Source of the DNA: Chitinophaga dinghuensis | GTDB lineage: Bacteria > Bacteroidota > Bacteroidia > Chitinophagales > Chitinophagaceae | Length of the DNA: 64,000 bases | Assembly: GCF_003259435.1 (NCBI RefSeq) | Contig: NZ_QLMA01000005.1 | Span: 574,001 to 638,000, forward strand | Direction: 5' to 3' | Shown: one piece after another, positions 47,705 to 57,455 of the stretch | How the letters are laid out: each line of letters starts with the position of its first letter | Numbering within the stretch: position 1 is the first letter of the stretch | Notes under the pieces: generated by a model | The model's database searches: none | Told to the model about the DNA's origin: nothing | Seen by the model: only the letters and a program-made list of their open reading frames with translations | Translations under genes and position numbers: made by a program

Positions 47705-49957
47705 ATGAAAAGACCTGTTTCTGTACCCGAAAATGCCATCTATAATGAAACTGACAAAGAATGGCTGTTTGGCGCAACCAATGAAAACAACCAACGCATT
47801 GGCCCCTGGAAAGTATGGCATATAGAAGGCTACCTCTGGGGAACCATCGAATATGGCGACGGCACTCCCCCTTACCCTACCCTACGCTTTCACCCCGATG
47901 GCACTATTTCCCAGAAAGGCGAATGGTATGGCGGCGATAAATATCTTGGGCCACTGCGACTAATACGAAGTGTTCATCCCACGCCAGAATACTTCCCTCC
48001 CAACAACGCTGATAATGTATGGATCGCAGAATTTGACTATACGGATGAATTCACCTTTATCGCACAACGTTACTTCGACATAGATAATACAGCGGTGAGT
48101 TCAGATGGAGACCCGTTGCCCACAAGACCAGAAAAGGTACCTGCGCGCGCACATTTCGTTCGATTACCCTATTCAGCTACCAACTGGATAATGGGCACTG
48201 TAGATACGCGTACAGGAGATTATATAGACGAATATTTTGAATGGGACCTGGATGGAAATCCAGTAGTAAAAAGACTTTACAGTAATACTGGTAAGGTCCT
48301 GGAGGATTATCGCTACGACAGCGGCGCTCTAACCAGCTCTTATTTGTATGATAAAGATGATCCTACAGACTATGAGAATACTTACTACTACAGTGGTATG
48401 CCCACGCCTGTTCCAAAAACCCGAATGGTATACCGCCACAAAAAGAAAGATGTAACCAACATCTATTTTGATAAAACGGGCCAGCAGCTTTATGCTGTAC
48501 GCCGGGAAGAATTGTCTCCAGTCCATAAACGTAGATACTATAACGGCAAACTCCTTTGCGAAGCACATCTCTCCGCAGATGATGACCAGTTTCCAGAAAG
48601 TGTTGTATACTATTCCCCTGGAGGCTACAAATGCATTGACCTCACCAATAACAACGATGGTACCGGCACCTGGCGGTTATACAATGCCGAAGGACATGTA
48701 CTTCGCCAATTCACCGTTCACGAAAATGAGGACGATCACTATGAATTGATTAGATGGGATGCTTTTCTACCATCCTGGGGGAGCTATGATGCAAAGACGA
48801 CTAGCACAGATTGGGAAACTGTAGTGAAATTTTTCAACCAGGAGTATGACGAGTTAAATGCGAAACAGCAACTCTATTCCCTGGAAATCCCCTCCTATCT
48901 GCAGAAGGAATTGGATAGTATTGACTGGGAGACCATCGATGCCTACCACAGCGGCGGCGGCGCCGAGCTACCCATTGGTATCAATGGCATGCTGTCGGAG
49001 GACAACACTGTAGCCAACATTGCTTTCAAAATGCTCTGGGCAGAGATCACACAACAAGGCAGCGTGTTTGAATCCACCTACAAAACAGCCGTTATTCTGG
49101 CGCACATGGTTCCGCATTATTCACATTTATCTACAGTGCAAATCCGACTGGGCAGATTCCTGTATTCCATCCTTGACCAATACGAAATCAGGGATCATGA
49201 GCACTTATACAAGGAACTGACGGAAGCGATTACACCGCTGGAACCTACACTACTGCAATGGGGTATCAACGAGGATATAGACATTGCCCATATGGCGCAA
49301 TATATTCTGATATACACAGGCACCGAGGCAACAGAACAATACCTGCTGCAGGAGTGGCATAATACAGATTACAGCAGTACCAGGAGAGGATATGCTCTTT
49401 TTTCATTGGCCGACTTCTACGCCATCAGAGACCAAAGTCATCAAATACTTTCCATTTTTCCTCCCACCTTCATGCAAGAGACAGACCCATTTGTACGTTT
49501 TGTAATGGCCGCACAGTTGGTGCTGCTCACCCATACAGCTGCCCGGGAGGAATGGCTGGCAGAACTCTTGCATGCCTTAGCCAATCAGGAAGCCCTGGAT
49601 GAGGACTATATTAATATGACACCTTTTATTGGCAACATCGATAACATACACGAATATATTTTAGTCGTGCTAGGCAAATCCAGACCAGATATATTGGAAA
49701 AGATGATAGCGCCTATCATCGATGAACTGCCCAATATGTACGCATTGAAACAGGTGAGTTACCTGCGAACAATTCTGGATTTATTGTTTAACGATGAAAC
49801 TTCGTTAGACGACATAACGCCGATTAGAAAAAAAGCCTTGTTGGCAGCGGCAGATGCAACAGCTAAAAATCCCGGATTGGTCAATCTTATTGAAATATTC
49901 AGGGCTTATAATTTACCTCATGAGGCATATGCACTAAGGCAATTGGCCGAAGCATAA
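47705..49957 (+). CDS. 750-aa protein with MORN-like repeats and helical C-terminal half
   Basis: The first 350 residues consist of short beta-hairpin units with patterns like RIGPWKVWHIEG, RFHPDGTISQKGEWYGG, EWDLDGNPVVKRLYSNTGKVLEDYRY and DKTGQQLY, resembling MORN_2/YwqK-type repeats. The second half is helical with HEAT-like repeats. No signal peptide is present. The function is unknown; the repeats suggest protein binding. It follows the TIR-pYEATS gene by 108 bp and ends in a strong terminator that overlaps its stop codon. Confidence 0.75.
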   Translation: MKRPVSVPENAIYNETDKEWLFGATNENNQRIGPWKVWHIEGYLWGTIEYGDGTPPYPTLRFHPDGTISQKGEWYGGDKYLGPLRLIRSVHPTPEYFPPNNADNVWIAEFDYTDEFTFIAQRYFDIDNTAVSSDGDPLPTRPEKVPARAHFVRLPYSATNWIMGTVDTRTGDYIDEYFEWDLDGNPVVKRLYSNTGKVLEDYRYDSGALTSSYLYDKDDPTDYENTYYYSGMPTPVPKTRMVYRHKKKDVTNIYFDKTGQQLYAVRREELSPVHKRRYYNGKLLCEAHLSADDDQFPESVVYYSPGGYKCIDLTNNNDGTGTWRLYNAEGHVLRQFTVHENEDDHYELIRWDAFLPSWGSYDAKTTSTDWETVVKFFNQEYDELNAKQQLYSLEIPSYLQKELDSIDWETIDAYHSGGGAELPIGINGMLSEDNTVANIAFKMLWAEITQQGSVFESTYKTAVILAHMVPHYSHLSTVQIRLGRFLYSILDQYEIRDHEHLYKELTEAITPLEPTLLQWGINEDIDIAHMAQYILIYTGTEATEQYLLQEWHNTDYSSTRRGYALFSLADFYAIRDQSHQILSIFPPTFMQETDPFVRFVMAAQLVLLTHTAAREEWLAELLHALANQEALDEDYINMTPFIGNIDNIHEYILVVLGKSRPDILEKMIAPIIDELPNMYALKQVSYLRTILDLLFNDETSLDDITPIRKKALLAAADATAKNPGLVNLIEIFRAYNLPHEAYALRQLAEA

Positions 49958-49996
49958 AATGAAAACGCCGGAGCCTCCCTCCGGCGTTTTCATTTT
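49956..49996. terminator. Terminator overlapping the stop codon of the 750-aa gene
   Basis: An 18-bp perfect stem (49956-49973 with 49979-49996) has a five-base loop, a GC-rich core and A/T flanks, so it works in both directions. Confidence 0.9.
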
Positions 49997-50116
49997 ATAT
50001 CGTAATTTCCCTAAAAGAAAGTCGCCAGGCTGGTAAACTATCTTCTCCCTAAAACACGCCAGTCACCGTTATTCCACGTATGAGATGCCACTCAAAGGCA
50101 TCATAATATTCCATTT

Positions 50117-52018
50117 ATGATACATTCAACCAAAACATTGTCTTTCCACAACAGGAATCTTCTTAAATACCTCACCAAATGCTGCTTAACAACTATCTTA
50201 AGTTGTTGTCTGCCGACCTCCCTGAAAGCACAAAAACAAGTGTATATCCATCCCACCACCGCGGAATATATTTTTACCAATAATGAGATAAACTGGTTAG
50301 AAGATGCAGCCGGCACAAAATCATTTAAAGAAATCCAAGTGCTTGACGCAGCCGGAAAATTTCAGTCCAATACCAGCTACTATCCCAAAAACGTTCACCA
50401 GCCCTCTGTATACTGGTTCAAGGTAAATGTGATGCTTTCCGATTCCCTGCAGGAGCACCAAAGTATTATTGAATTCTTTGATCAGACCATCGACGATATA
50501 ACGGTTTATTTACCTAACAAAAACGGCGAATATACCGTATTGCATTCCGGTGCAAAAGAGAACTTTCAAGACCGACTTTACCGGCATAAGAACTTCGAAT
50601 TTCTTATTCCCAGTATGTCAAAGGGATCATACCTCTATTATGTAAGAATAAAGTCTTTGAATGAGATCAATTTCATCATGGTATATCGCACCTTAGAGCG
50701 ATTTATTAATTATGCACTGGTAGAGTACATCTCCTATGGCCTGTTCTATGGTATGATACTCGTTTTCTGTTTTTACAATCTGCTGATGTTGCTCGCCACT
50801 GGCCTGCGTCACTACCTTTACTATGTGCTCTACATTGTTAGCGTCGGGATTTATGAGATGAGTACAGACGGTATTGCCTTCCAGTTCTTATGGCCAGAAA
50901 CGCCAGGACTGAACGTATACATGTACGGCATTTCCTTATACTGTATGAGCATTTTCGCACTTATTTTTGCCAGGTCCTTATTGCGTATAAAAAGACTGAG
51001 CCCCACACTTTATAAGTTGATAAACTGGATTATCGTTTTACGTACTCTATATTTTATCGTTTGTCTGTTAGTGAAGAAAGAATGGTTTATCTATAAATTT
51101 ATTGACTTCATTCCGCTCTTTACAGCATTTATTTCTGGTATCATTATTTGGTATAAGGGCTTTAAGCCGGCTCGTTTTTTTGTATTGGGGAATGCCTTGC
51201 TTTTTATTGGCGCTATCATCAAGCTTATCACAGTGCTTGGATGGATTACGGGCCCTTTGGTAGTAGCCGGGCATTACAGCATGGTATTTGGTTTCACCAT
51301 GGAAATGATATTACTGTCTTTTTCCATCGGCGATCAGGTGAGACTATTCAGGAAGGAAAAGAAACAGGCACAGGATGACGCTTATTTTCATATGCAACAT
51401 CATCTGAAGCTGCAAGCCTCCGTTAATCAGCAATTAGAAGAACAAGTAGCCGCACGCACCAAACAACTGGAGGCACAATCGCTGGAAATATACCAGCAAG
51501 CACAGGAGATTGAACGTATGAATAAGTTACTGGAAAAGGATAATGCCGAGCTTAAAACCAATATTGAAAAAATGACAGATGCCCGGATTAAGTCCGCCGA
51601 ACTTACATTCGAAGAATTCAGCCAAAAATACCCCGACCAGGAAAACTGTTATCGATTTTTGGCCGATTTAAAATGGAACAATGGATTCTCCTGCGAAAAA
51701 TGTAATTATAACAACTTCAGTAAAGGCCGAAGACCATTCAGCAGGCGCTGTAACAAATGTGCTTACGAGGAATCTCCCATGCACAACACCATTTTTGAAA
51801 ACAACCGGATACCCATCAACAAAGCCTTTTACATCGTATACCTGGTGTTCACTACTAAAGGAAATATCTCCTCTTATCAAATAGCTGAAAAAACAGGCAT
51901 GCGACAAGGTACTTGCTGGGCATATGCCGTTCGCATCAAAAACCTGCTCGACACCGTGGAAAATTCGTCTAAAAGAAATAAAAAGAACAGCTGGGTTGAT
52001 CTCATCATGAAGGTCTGA
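50117..52018 (+). CDS. 7TM-DISM receptor with IS1595-type zinc ribbon (633 aa)
   Basis: The signal peptide ends SLKAQ at residue 39. An extracellular 7TMR-DISMED2-like domain covers about 45-185. Seven membrane segments follow at about 195-410. A heptad-rich coiled coil lies at about 420-500. The C-terminal part begins TFEEFSQKYPDQENCYRFL, then a zinc ribbon with Cys526-x2-Cys529-x15-Cys545-x2-Cys548, then HxTIFENNRIPINKAF, as in the N-terminus of IS1595-family transposases. The DDE domain is absent. I infer a signal receptor with a domesticated transposase DNA-binding module as output, instead of a kinase or cyclase. Confidence 0.88.
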   Translation: MIHSTKTLSFHNRNLLKYLTKCCLTTILSCCLPTSLKAQKQVYIHPTTAEYIFTNNEINWLEDAAGTKSFKEIQVLDAAGKFQSNTSYYPKNVHQPSVYWFKVNVMLSDSLQEHQSIIEFFDQTIDDITVYLPNKNGEYTVLHSGAKENFQDRLYRHKNFEFLIPSMSKGSYLYYVRIKSLNEINFIMVYRTLERFINYALVEYISYGLFYGMILVFCFYNLLMLLATGLRHYLYYVLYIVSVGIYEMSTDGIAFQFLWPETPGLNVYMYGISLYCMSIFALIFARSLLRIKRLSPTLYKLINWIIVLRTLYFIVCLLVKKEWFIYKFIDFIPLFTAFISGIIIWYKGFKPARFFVLGNALLFIGAIIKLITVLGWITGPLVVAGHYSMVFGFTMEMILLSFSIGDQVRLFRKEKKQAQDDAYFHMQHHLKLQASVNQQLEEQVAARTKQLEAQSLEIYQQAQEIERMNKLLEKDNAELKTNIEKMTDARIKSAELTFEEFSQKYPDQENCYRFLADLKWNNGFSCEKCNYNNFSKGRRPFSRRCNKCAYEESPMHNTIFENNRIPINKAFYIVYLVFTTKGNISSYQIAEKTGMRQGTCWAYAVRIKNLLDTVENSSKRNKKNSWVDLIMKV

Positions 52019-52039
52019 CAAAGGACTTTTCTCTTCATG

Positions 52040-52933
52040 CTAAAATTGAAACCTGGTACCCAGAGCCAGATTCCCGCCATGTGTTAAAATGCCATTGAAT
52101 TGCGAAATCTGAACAACTCCTGATTCCAGGAACAATTCATCTGTACCTGTTCCTGTTTCTGCCTGCTGGTAGGCTCCTGCAATAAATAATGATAAATGCC
52201 TGTTTAATCGGAAAGCGCTACTCAATGACAGCCTCACAGCAAACCCTTTGGCACGCTGCTTAAAACTGACCGGATGTTGGAACGCATCGATCAGATTCCA
52301 GTCTGCCACTGCATTATAATTCATCTGACAGTAACTCAACTCTCCGTTTATGCACCACCAGTAAGTAGGCTTGTAAATGCCCGTGAGTCCGCCCAACAAG
52401 CCTTTCCAGGTAGCATTATAGGTACAGCGGAGGTTCTTCTGCCCCGCCACCTCAGTGGCCCGGTTAAACAGGAATAAAAATGCAGTATTCTCTCCATACC
52501 CAGCAAAAGCAGCTATCTTCACCCTTTTACGTTGTAAAAAAGTATAGCCTCCAAAAACCTGAAAGGCGGTTGTGGTACCTTCATCGCTATCCAATTGGGC
52601 ATGGTACGTCGGCAACTGGCGATCATTCTCTCCATAGTCGGTATCTGTTGCATTCCCCGTTTTGATAAAGCATTTTGATACCTCTCCTCCTACAAATATC
52701 CGTTTGATGGGCTCAAGCCTTATTTTTCCGCTTACCAAAGGGCCGGTTAAACCTTGCCATTTCACTTCCGATAATACATTGATGGCGCGCTCATTTGTTC
52801 TTCCGGCAATCGACCATCGTAAGTTGGTCACCTGGTATCCACCTGCCAAATCCACCGCTACTACTTGCGAGCTATCCTGTGCGCAGAGCATACTATAACT
52901 GAATAATAAAACAAGGACAAGCAAACACCTCAT
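52040..52933 (-). CDS. Outer-membrane beta-barrel protein of unknown function (297 aa)
   Basis: The signal peptide ends SMLCAQ near residue 19. The rest is mostly alternating hydrophobic/polar strands with short Gly/Asn turns and aromatic girdles (AFQVFGGYTFL, VKIAAFAGYGENTAF, GNLALGTRFQF), ending in Phe as outer-membrane barrels do. No enzymatic motif of the omptin type was found. Its 3' end is 21 bp from the convergent 7TM gene with no hairpin between them. Confidence 0.75.
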   Translation of the reverse strand: MRCLLVLVLLFSYSMLCAQDSSQVVAVDLAGGYQVTNLRWSIAGRTNERAINVLSEVKWQGLTGPLVSGKIRLEPIKRIFVGGEVSKCFIKTGNATDTDYGENDRQLPTYHAQLDSDEGTTTAFQVFGGYTFLQRKRVKIAAFAGYGENTAFLFLFNRATEVAGQKNLRCTYNATWKGLLGGLTGIYKPTYWWCINGELSYCQMNYNAVADWNLIDAFQHPVSFKQRAKGFAVRLSLSSAFRLNRHLSLFIAGAYQQAETGTGTDELFLESGVVQISQFNGILTHGGNLALGTRFQF

Positions 52934-52946
52934 TGCGTATAATTGT

Positions 52947-52984
52947 GTTTACCCACTACGATAGTATACCGGTAGTGGGTAAAC
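52947..52984. terminator. Hairpin between GH30 and the barrel gene
   Basis: GTTTACCCACTAC (52947-52959) pairs with GTAGTGGGTAAAC (52972-52984). It lies just past the GH30 stop on the minus strand and 14 bp before the barrel start, so it could terminate GH30 or sit in the barrel leader. Confidence 0.65.
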
Positions 52985-53000
52985 GAAATTTATGATAAGA

Positions 53001-54812
53001 TTACTGATTCACGCCAAATGCTTCCCACCCAGAAATGGAGGTTCGGTTACATGTCATTGGCTGCGTTCCATTTTCACTGCTTACATATAACCCATTGCTG
53101 CCTTTCAGGGATATTTTGCCATCAGCGTTTACTACCCAGTCAAATTTCTCCCAGTCCCCAATTGTAGTACGATTGCAAGTAATGGCCTGTGTGCCATTCT
53201 CCGAGGAGACATATTTTCCCATGGCCTGCAGCGCAATTTTTCCGCCACCTGCGTCTACTACAGTGAAAGTCTCCCATCCGGATGCGGTTGCCCGGTTACA
53301 ATTCATTGCCTGGGTACCATTCTCGCTGCTCACATAAAGATTATTAAACCCTTTCAGTGTAATATTTTGTCCTATAGGCGCAGTTGTTCCGCCACTTCCT
53401 GATCCGGACCATTTAAAGGTAGCCGCAGCCCCGCCAGGCATCGTATAAGTAAACGATTGATTACCCCATTTTACTTTAAATGAAACACTGGAAGAACTGT
53501 TGTTAAATGCTAGTAATACTTTGGACCCATCGCTGTTTTTAAAAGCGGTTGTTTGTATGTTTCCAGAACTATTTGAGGAGATGCGTACCGCTCCTGGCTG
53601 CACAAACTTCGATACATGTGCAATGATATAGTAGCCTACCCTTCTTGTAATGGTGCTACCATCGATAGTTACGGCGCCCATAGATACAGTACTGCCTCCA
53701 GGCGTGTGAGGGCCTCCCTGGGAATCGCTGGCAAGGTTCCATTCCAACACTGTTTTAGACCAGTTGTTGACAGATCCGATCACAACATTTTGAATATGCC
53801 AGGACAGATCGCCGGAGAAGCTGCCGCTTGTGGAAGTATACTGCTCTGTAAAGTAGACGTTTTTATTAGTAGCATTCTTCACTGTTGTCATAGCGGAGAT
53901 ATTACCGCCATACAGGTGAAACGCAGATCCATCCACATAACTGCTGTTATTGGCTACATAAATAGGGAAGTCTGTATTATCACAATTATGATCATAGCAA
54001 ATGATCTTACAATTAAAACCGGCCCCTCTCAATTTAGGCCCCATATAGCTGTTTATCAGTCCTAGTTCATTTTCCTTGGTTAACGTCATGCTAGGCTCAT
54101 TGTAAGGGTTCAGCGGCTCATTCTGCGGGGTTACTGCCCATATCTCAATGCCCTGAGCCCTCATGGCATTCATGTAATCCAGCCAGTATTGGCCATAGCT
54201 CTCATAATTTTCAGCCTTCAGTGTTCCCCCAACAAAAGACCCGTTCGATTTCATCCATACCGGCGCAGTCCATGGCGTTGCCAATATTTTGATTGCCGGA
54301 TTAATCGCCAGGATTTTCTTAATTATCGGAATAGTATAGGTGAGATCCGGGCCCGACAAACTGAAAGAGGCCCCATCGCGGTAAGTAAATGAATAATCGC
54401 TCAAGTCTGTAGCGCCTACCCCGATTCGCACTACAGAAAGGCCAATCCCACTGGAAGGACTAAACAATTCGTTCAATAATGAATTCTGTGCTGTTGCAGA
54501 CAGGTTACTGATCAGCTTAGCACTTCCCTGGGTAAGTGTAAACCCAAACCCATCGATACTTTGATAGGTAGTGCCGTCATTAACTGTGATGGTTGTTCCG
54601 GAAGTGCCGGCATCTGCTGCGAAGGTAACATTGCTCTGTTGTTGCAGCAGCTTACTCTGGTCGCCGTTGGTCATCCAGATGCTGACCGACTCATTGGCTC
54701 TGGCGGTAGTGCTACCTTTGGCTTCATCAGGCGAATACAAGTTCTTTTTACATGCATACAATGCAATAGAAAGCATGCCCACGGCAATTAGCCGGTGATA
54801 AATTTTCTTCAT
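53001..54812 (-). CDS. GH30 glycoside hydrolase lipoprotein with a trefoil-like C-terminus (603 aa)
   Basis: A lipobox (LYAC, Cys21) gives a membrane-anchored form. Residues about 80-480 are the GH30 TIM barrel and side beta domain: IDGFGFTLTQGSA, TPWTAPVWMKSNGSF, acid/base Glu232 in TPQNEP and nucleophile Glu323 in FTEQYTS. The last 125 residues comprise three repeats with YVSSENGTQ-x-M/I-x-CNR, a fascin/CBM-like beta-trefoil. GH30 enzymes act on beta-1,6-glucan, glucosylceramide or xylan; the exact subfamily cannot be told by eye. In this organism a role in fungal or plant polysaccharide breakdown is likely. Confidence 0.9.
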   Translation of the reverse strand: MKKIYHRLIAVGMLSIALYACKKNLYSPDEAKGSTTARANESVSIWMTNGDQSKLLQQQSNVTFAADAGTSGTTITVNDGTTYQSIDGFGFTLTQGSAKLISNLSATAQNSLLNELFSPSSGIGLSVVRIGVGATDLSDYSFTYRDGASFSLSGPDLTYTIPIIKKILAINPAIKILATPWTAPVWMKSNGSFVGGTLKAENYESYGQYWLDYMNAMRAQGIEIWAVTPQNEPLNPYNEPSMTLTKENELGLINSYMGPKLRGAGFNCKIICYDHNCDNTDFPIYVANNSSYVDGSAFHLYGGNISAMTTVKNATNKNVYFTEQYTSTSGSFSGDLSWHIQNVVIGSVNNWSKTVLEWNLASDSQGGPHTPGGSTVSMGAVTIDGSTITRRVGYYIIAHVSKFVQPGAVRISSNSSGNIQTTAFKNSDGSKVLLAFNNSSSSVSFKVKWGNQSFTYTMPGGAAATFKWSGSGSGGTTAPIGQNITLKGFNNLYVSSENGTQAMNCNRATASGWETFTVVDAGGGKIALQAMGKYVSSENGTQAITCNRTTIGDWEKFDWVVNADGKISLKGSNGLYVSSENGTQPMTCNRTSISGWEAFGVNQ

Positions 54813-55268
54813 AATGTGGATTTTTAACTGGTTATCTATTGGTAGATCAGGGTCTGCGTTTCAACCCAGGTTTGCTAAATCATAGGGATCAGTGCTGATG
54901 GTTATTAATTACAAATAGTGCTTCATTATCATCTTTCAGTGAAAATCTACTTACAGCTCATTCATTCGTCGGGTAAAGTCAATCAACGGTTATTCTTATC
55001 TTCTGTCTGATCAAATTTATTAAAATAAAAATCAAAAAAACAAGTAAAAATTCACACAAACAACTGATTTTCAATACATAATAACAAAATACAATTCACT
55101 TAATGCACATGTTACGTATAACCGTAACCGTTGAAAAACATTGATTTACATATTCAGGAGTCGGGGCTTTAATACACTAAAAAAGCATATAAATTATTTT
55201 TGCGGGAGTTAACAAATATGGTAAGAAGTGATGGTTTCATGCTAAATAGAAAGGAGATCCTGAGCATT
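54813..55268. other. AT-rich intergenic region without a gene
   Basis: About 456 bp between the GH30 gene and the next minus-strand gene. It must hold the GH30 promoter. AT-rich runs fill 55000-55100. A short CCGTAACCGTT repeat lies near 55120-55131. No ORF, RNA gene or clear terminator was found. Confidence 0.45.
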
Positions 55269-55949
55269 TCATCCAGGATTTCTCAAAGGTTTTTGAAAAT
55301 GTTTGCTGTTGGTATCCGGATTTAGACACATCTCTGTGGCAGTTGCAAGATCACCGATAAGCTCCAGATATAGTTCATAATTATCCGTCTCTTCATACAT
55401 TGTTAAGTCAAGATAAAGTGCAGGTACGAGGGTAATCAGGTAGTAGACAAGGTCTTTGGGTACTTCCTTTTTGTCTTTCCAATTTAATTTCTGGTCTTCT
55501 AATATCTCATATAACTGATCCAACAAAGTAAAATCCAACCCTTCCTTCAGATGGTATTTAGTCAGAAAACCGGATGCCGGATGGAACAAAAAGTCTTCCA
55601 GTTGTGATGCACTATCACGTAATGGCCTGTTACCTGGTGCAGGAGCCAAGCAATTACCGACCTCTTTATTTAAATCATAGATAAGCGTTTTATATAGGGA
55701 ATATTTGTCAGTCTTTTGATACAGGTGTAAATCATTGTAAAGTGTGGGAACTATGATAATAAGATAAAAAAGTATATCCTTGGGCACATCCTCTCTGGCA
55801 TTCCAACCCGATTGCAGTCTTACTAATATTCCATATAACTGATCCAATTGGGCTACATCTAATCCGACATTAAAATGATACTTTATCAGGAAACCACTCT
55901 CCTGATCAAATAAAAAGTCATTTAATTGTGCGGCGGTAATTCTTTTCAT
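55269..55949 (-). CDS. Hypothetical helical protein made of two tandem repeats (226 aa)
   Basis: The ATG at 55949 was chosen; a TTG at 56006 is also in frame. Two copies of a 98-residue unit, about 6-103 and 113-210, align without gaps. Both have QLxDFLFxxxSGFLxKYH, then LDQLYxIL, then VPKDxxxYLI and LVPxLYxDL. The units look all-helical. No signal peptide or known motif is present. I cannot assign a function; it is probably a protein-binding or regulatory factor. Confidence 0.75.
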   Translation of the reverse strand: MKRITAAQLNDFLFDQESGFLIKYHFNVGLDVAQLDQLYGILVRLQSGWNAREDVPKDILFYLIIIVPTLYNDLHLYQKTDKYSLYKTLIYDLNKEVGNCLAPAPGNRPLRDSASQLEDFLFHPASGFLTKYHLKEGLDFTLLDQLYEILEDQKLNWKDKKEVPKDLVYYLITLVPALYLDLTMYEETDNYELYLELIGDLATATEMCLNPDTNSKHFQKPLRNPG

Positions 55950-56052
55950 AGGTTTATAATTTCGTATAGGTTTTTCAGTTAGGTTCTCTTTTGTATTACA
56001 GTTCAAATACTTTTACAATCTAAGTAAAGTAGTAAAATGATACTAACAAAAA

Positions 56053-56074
56053 TGCCGGAGAATGCTCTCCGGCA
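56053..56074 (-). terminator. Terminator downstream of the SnoaL-like gene
   Basis: TGCCGGAGA (56053-56061) and TCTCCGGCA (56066-56074) form a nine-bp perfect stem with loop ATGC. On the minus strand a T-run follows. Confidence 0.8.
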
Positions 56075-56099
56075 GGGAAAATATGACCAATGTGATTGT

Positions 56100-56477
56100 T
56101 TACAACACTTGACGATATGAGATTTTATCCATGATCAGCCATTTCCCTTCTAACTTTACCAGGTTAAACCGGTCAATAAACTTAAAAGTAGGGAAAATCA
56201 ATTGTACAAGGGCTGATGCGGTATCCCCATCCCATGTATAGGAAAGGATCTCCGTCTGGCACTCCATTAAGGCCGCTTTTTCAACTGCATCAAGGTATTG
56301 TGGTACAGTCCACTGGGCCAGTTTTCCATCTACCACCATCCTGATAAGGGCCTCTGGGTGGAAGGCGCGCCGAAGCCTCTCAATGTCTTTGACAGGACGA
56401 CCTTCCAGATAATCGTTTAGGGGAAGAAGGATCAACTGTTTCTCTGCTGTCTGGGTCATGTTACCTGTAGTTTCCAT
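56100..56477 (-). CDS. SnoaL/NTF2-like fold protein (125 aa)
   Basis: The length and pattern fit small NTF2-like proteins of the lumazine-binding-like type: LNDYLEGRPVKDIERLRRAFHPEA, then EILSYTWDGDTASALVQ, then KLEGKWLIMDKISYRQ. No catalytic residue can be fixed by eye. It follows an AraC-family regulator on the same strand by 84 bp, which may control it. Confidence 0.75.
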   Translation of the reverse strand: METTGNMTQTAEKQLILLPLNDYLEGRPVKDIERLRRAFHPEALIRMVVDGKLAQWTVPQYLDAVEKAALMECQTEILSYTWDGDTASALVQLIFPTFKFIDRFNLVKLEGKWLIMDKISYRQVL

Positions 56478-56502
56478 AAATCTTGTATTTACAATGATGA
56501 AA

Positions 56503-56530
56503 CAAAAATAGCCAGGCGACCCGTATCAAA
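56503..56530 (-). promoter_or_regulatory. Candidate promoter of the SnoaL-like gene
   Basis: The minus strand reads TATTTTTG at 56503-56510 and TTTG at 56527-56530, spaced by 16 bp, slightly short for the consensus. It lies between the regulator gene's stop and the start of the SnoaL-like gene. Confidence 0.45.
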
Positions 56531-56561
56531 ATAAAACTATTCAAGCAGATACTTCTAAAAT

Positions 56562-57455
56562 TCAAACAACCTGCTTTCTTACTTCATTGGGAGTTGTTCC
56601 TGCATGCTTCTTATAGAAGCTGTTAAAGTAACCAGGATACTGGAATCCGAGTCGGTACCCAATCTCCGAAATAGGCCAGTCTGTATTTAGCAGCAGGTCA
56701 TTGGCTTCCAGCAATATCCTTCCGGCGATATGCTCGGTCGTGGTTTTACCGGTAAAGTCTTTCACTACTCTGTTCAAATGGTTGGTATGTAGCGATAGCT
56801 GTTTGGCAAAGTCTTTCGCAGACCGCAGTTTCAGTTCACGCTCCCGTGAATCAACAGGAAACTGCCTGTTTAAAAGCTCCAGGAATAAACTGGTTATCCT
56901 GGCAGCCGCATTTAAATCGCGGTCATAGTCCCGCGCCGGCTGCATCTTCAATGCATGGTGAATGATCAGGTGAAGGTAATTCCGTAAAACATCCGATTTG
57001 TAGACATAGTCCTCCGAATTCTCTCTCATCATTGCTTTAAAGAAAGTCGCTATTTCTTCCACACTATTGGCATCAGGGAAAAAAACCTTGTCGGTATCAA
57101 TCTGAAACATCGGTAGATGGGTAAGCAAGCCTTCCCTTTGCTGAATAAATGCCTGGTTGAAAATACAAAACCATCCTCCCTGTGCAGAGGAATCTGGATT
57201 CCAGTTATAAGGAATCATTGGATTGGAGAAGACCAGCGCCGGCCTATCAATGTAAATAGACTGATTGGCATAATCGAGCTTTCCTGTTCCTAATATCAAA
57301 ATCACTTTATAATAATCTCTCCTGGAAAAGGGAGTAGCTCCAATACAGGCAGCCCGTTCAAAGACATTAATATGCGGCTTGTCTAGCCCTATTTTCTCCG
57401 AAGCCAGATAATGGATACGCTCATAAAAGCCTGAAATATCTTCCCGCTTTGTCAT
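56562..57455 (-). CDS. AraC-family regulator (297 aa)
   Basis: The C-terminal 100 residues have the AraC motif FAKQLSLHTNHLNRVVKDFTG and the second helix-turn-helix PISEIGYRLGFQYPGYFNSFY, ending KHAGTTPNEVRK. The N-terminal part is a sensor domain of cupin type (FSNPMIPYNWNPD). This architecture is common in Bacteroidota for regulation of the adjacent gene, here the SnoaL-like protein. Confidence 0.86.
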   Translation of the reverse strand: MTKREDISGFYERIHYLASEKIGLDKPHINVFERAACIGATPFSRRDYYKVILILGTGKLDYANQSIYIDRPALVFSNPMIPYNWNPDSSAQGGWFCIFNQAFIQQREGLLTHLPMFQIDTDKVFFPDANSVEEIATFFKAMMRENSEDYVYKSDVLRNYLHLIIHHALKMQPARDYDRDLNAAARITSLFLELLNRQFPVDSRERELKLRSAKDFAKQLSLHTNHLNRVVKDFTGKTTTEHIAGRILLEANDLLLNTDWPISEIGYRLGFQYPGYFNSFYKKHAGTTPNEVRKQVV

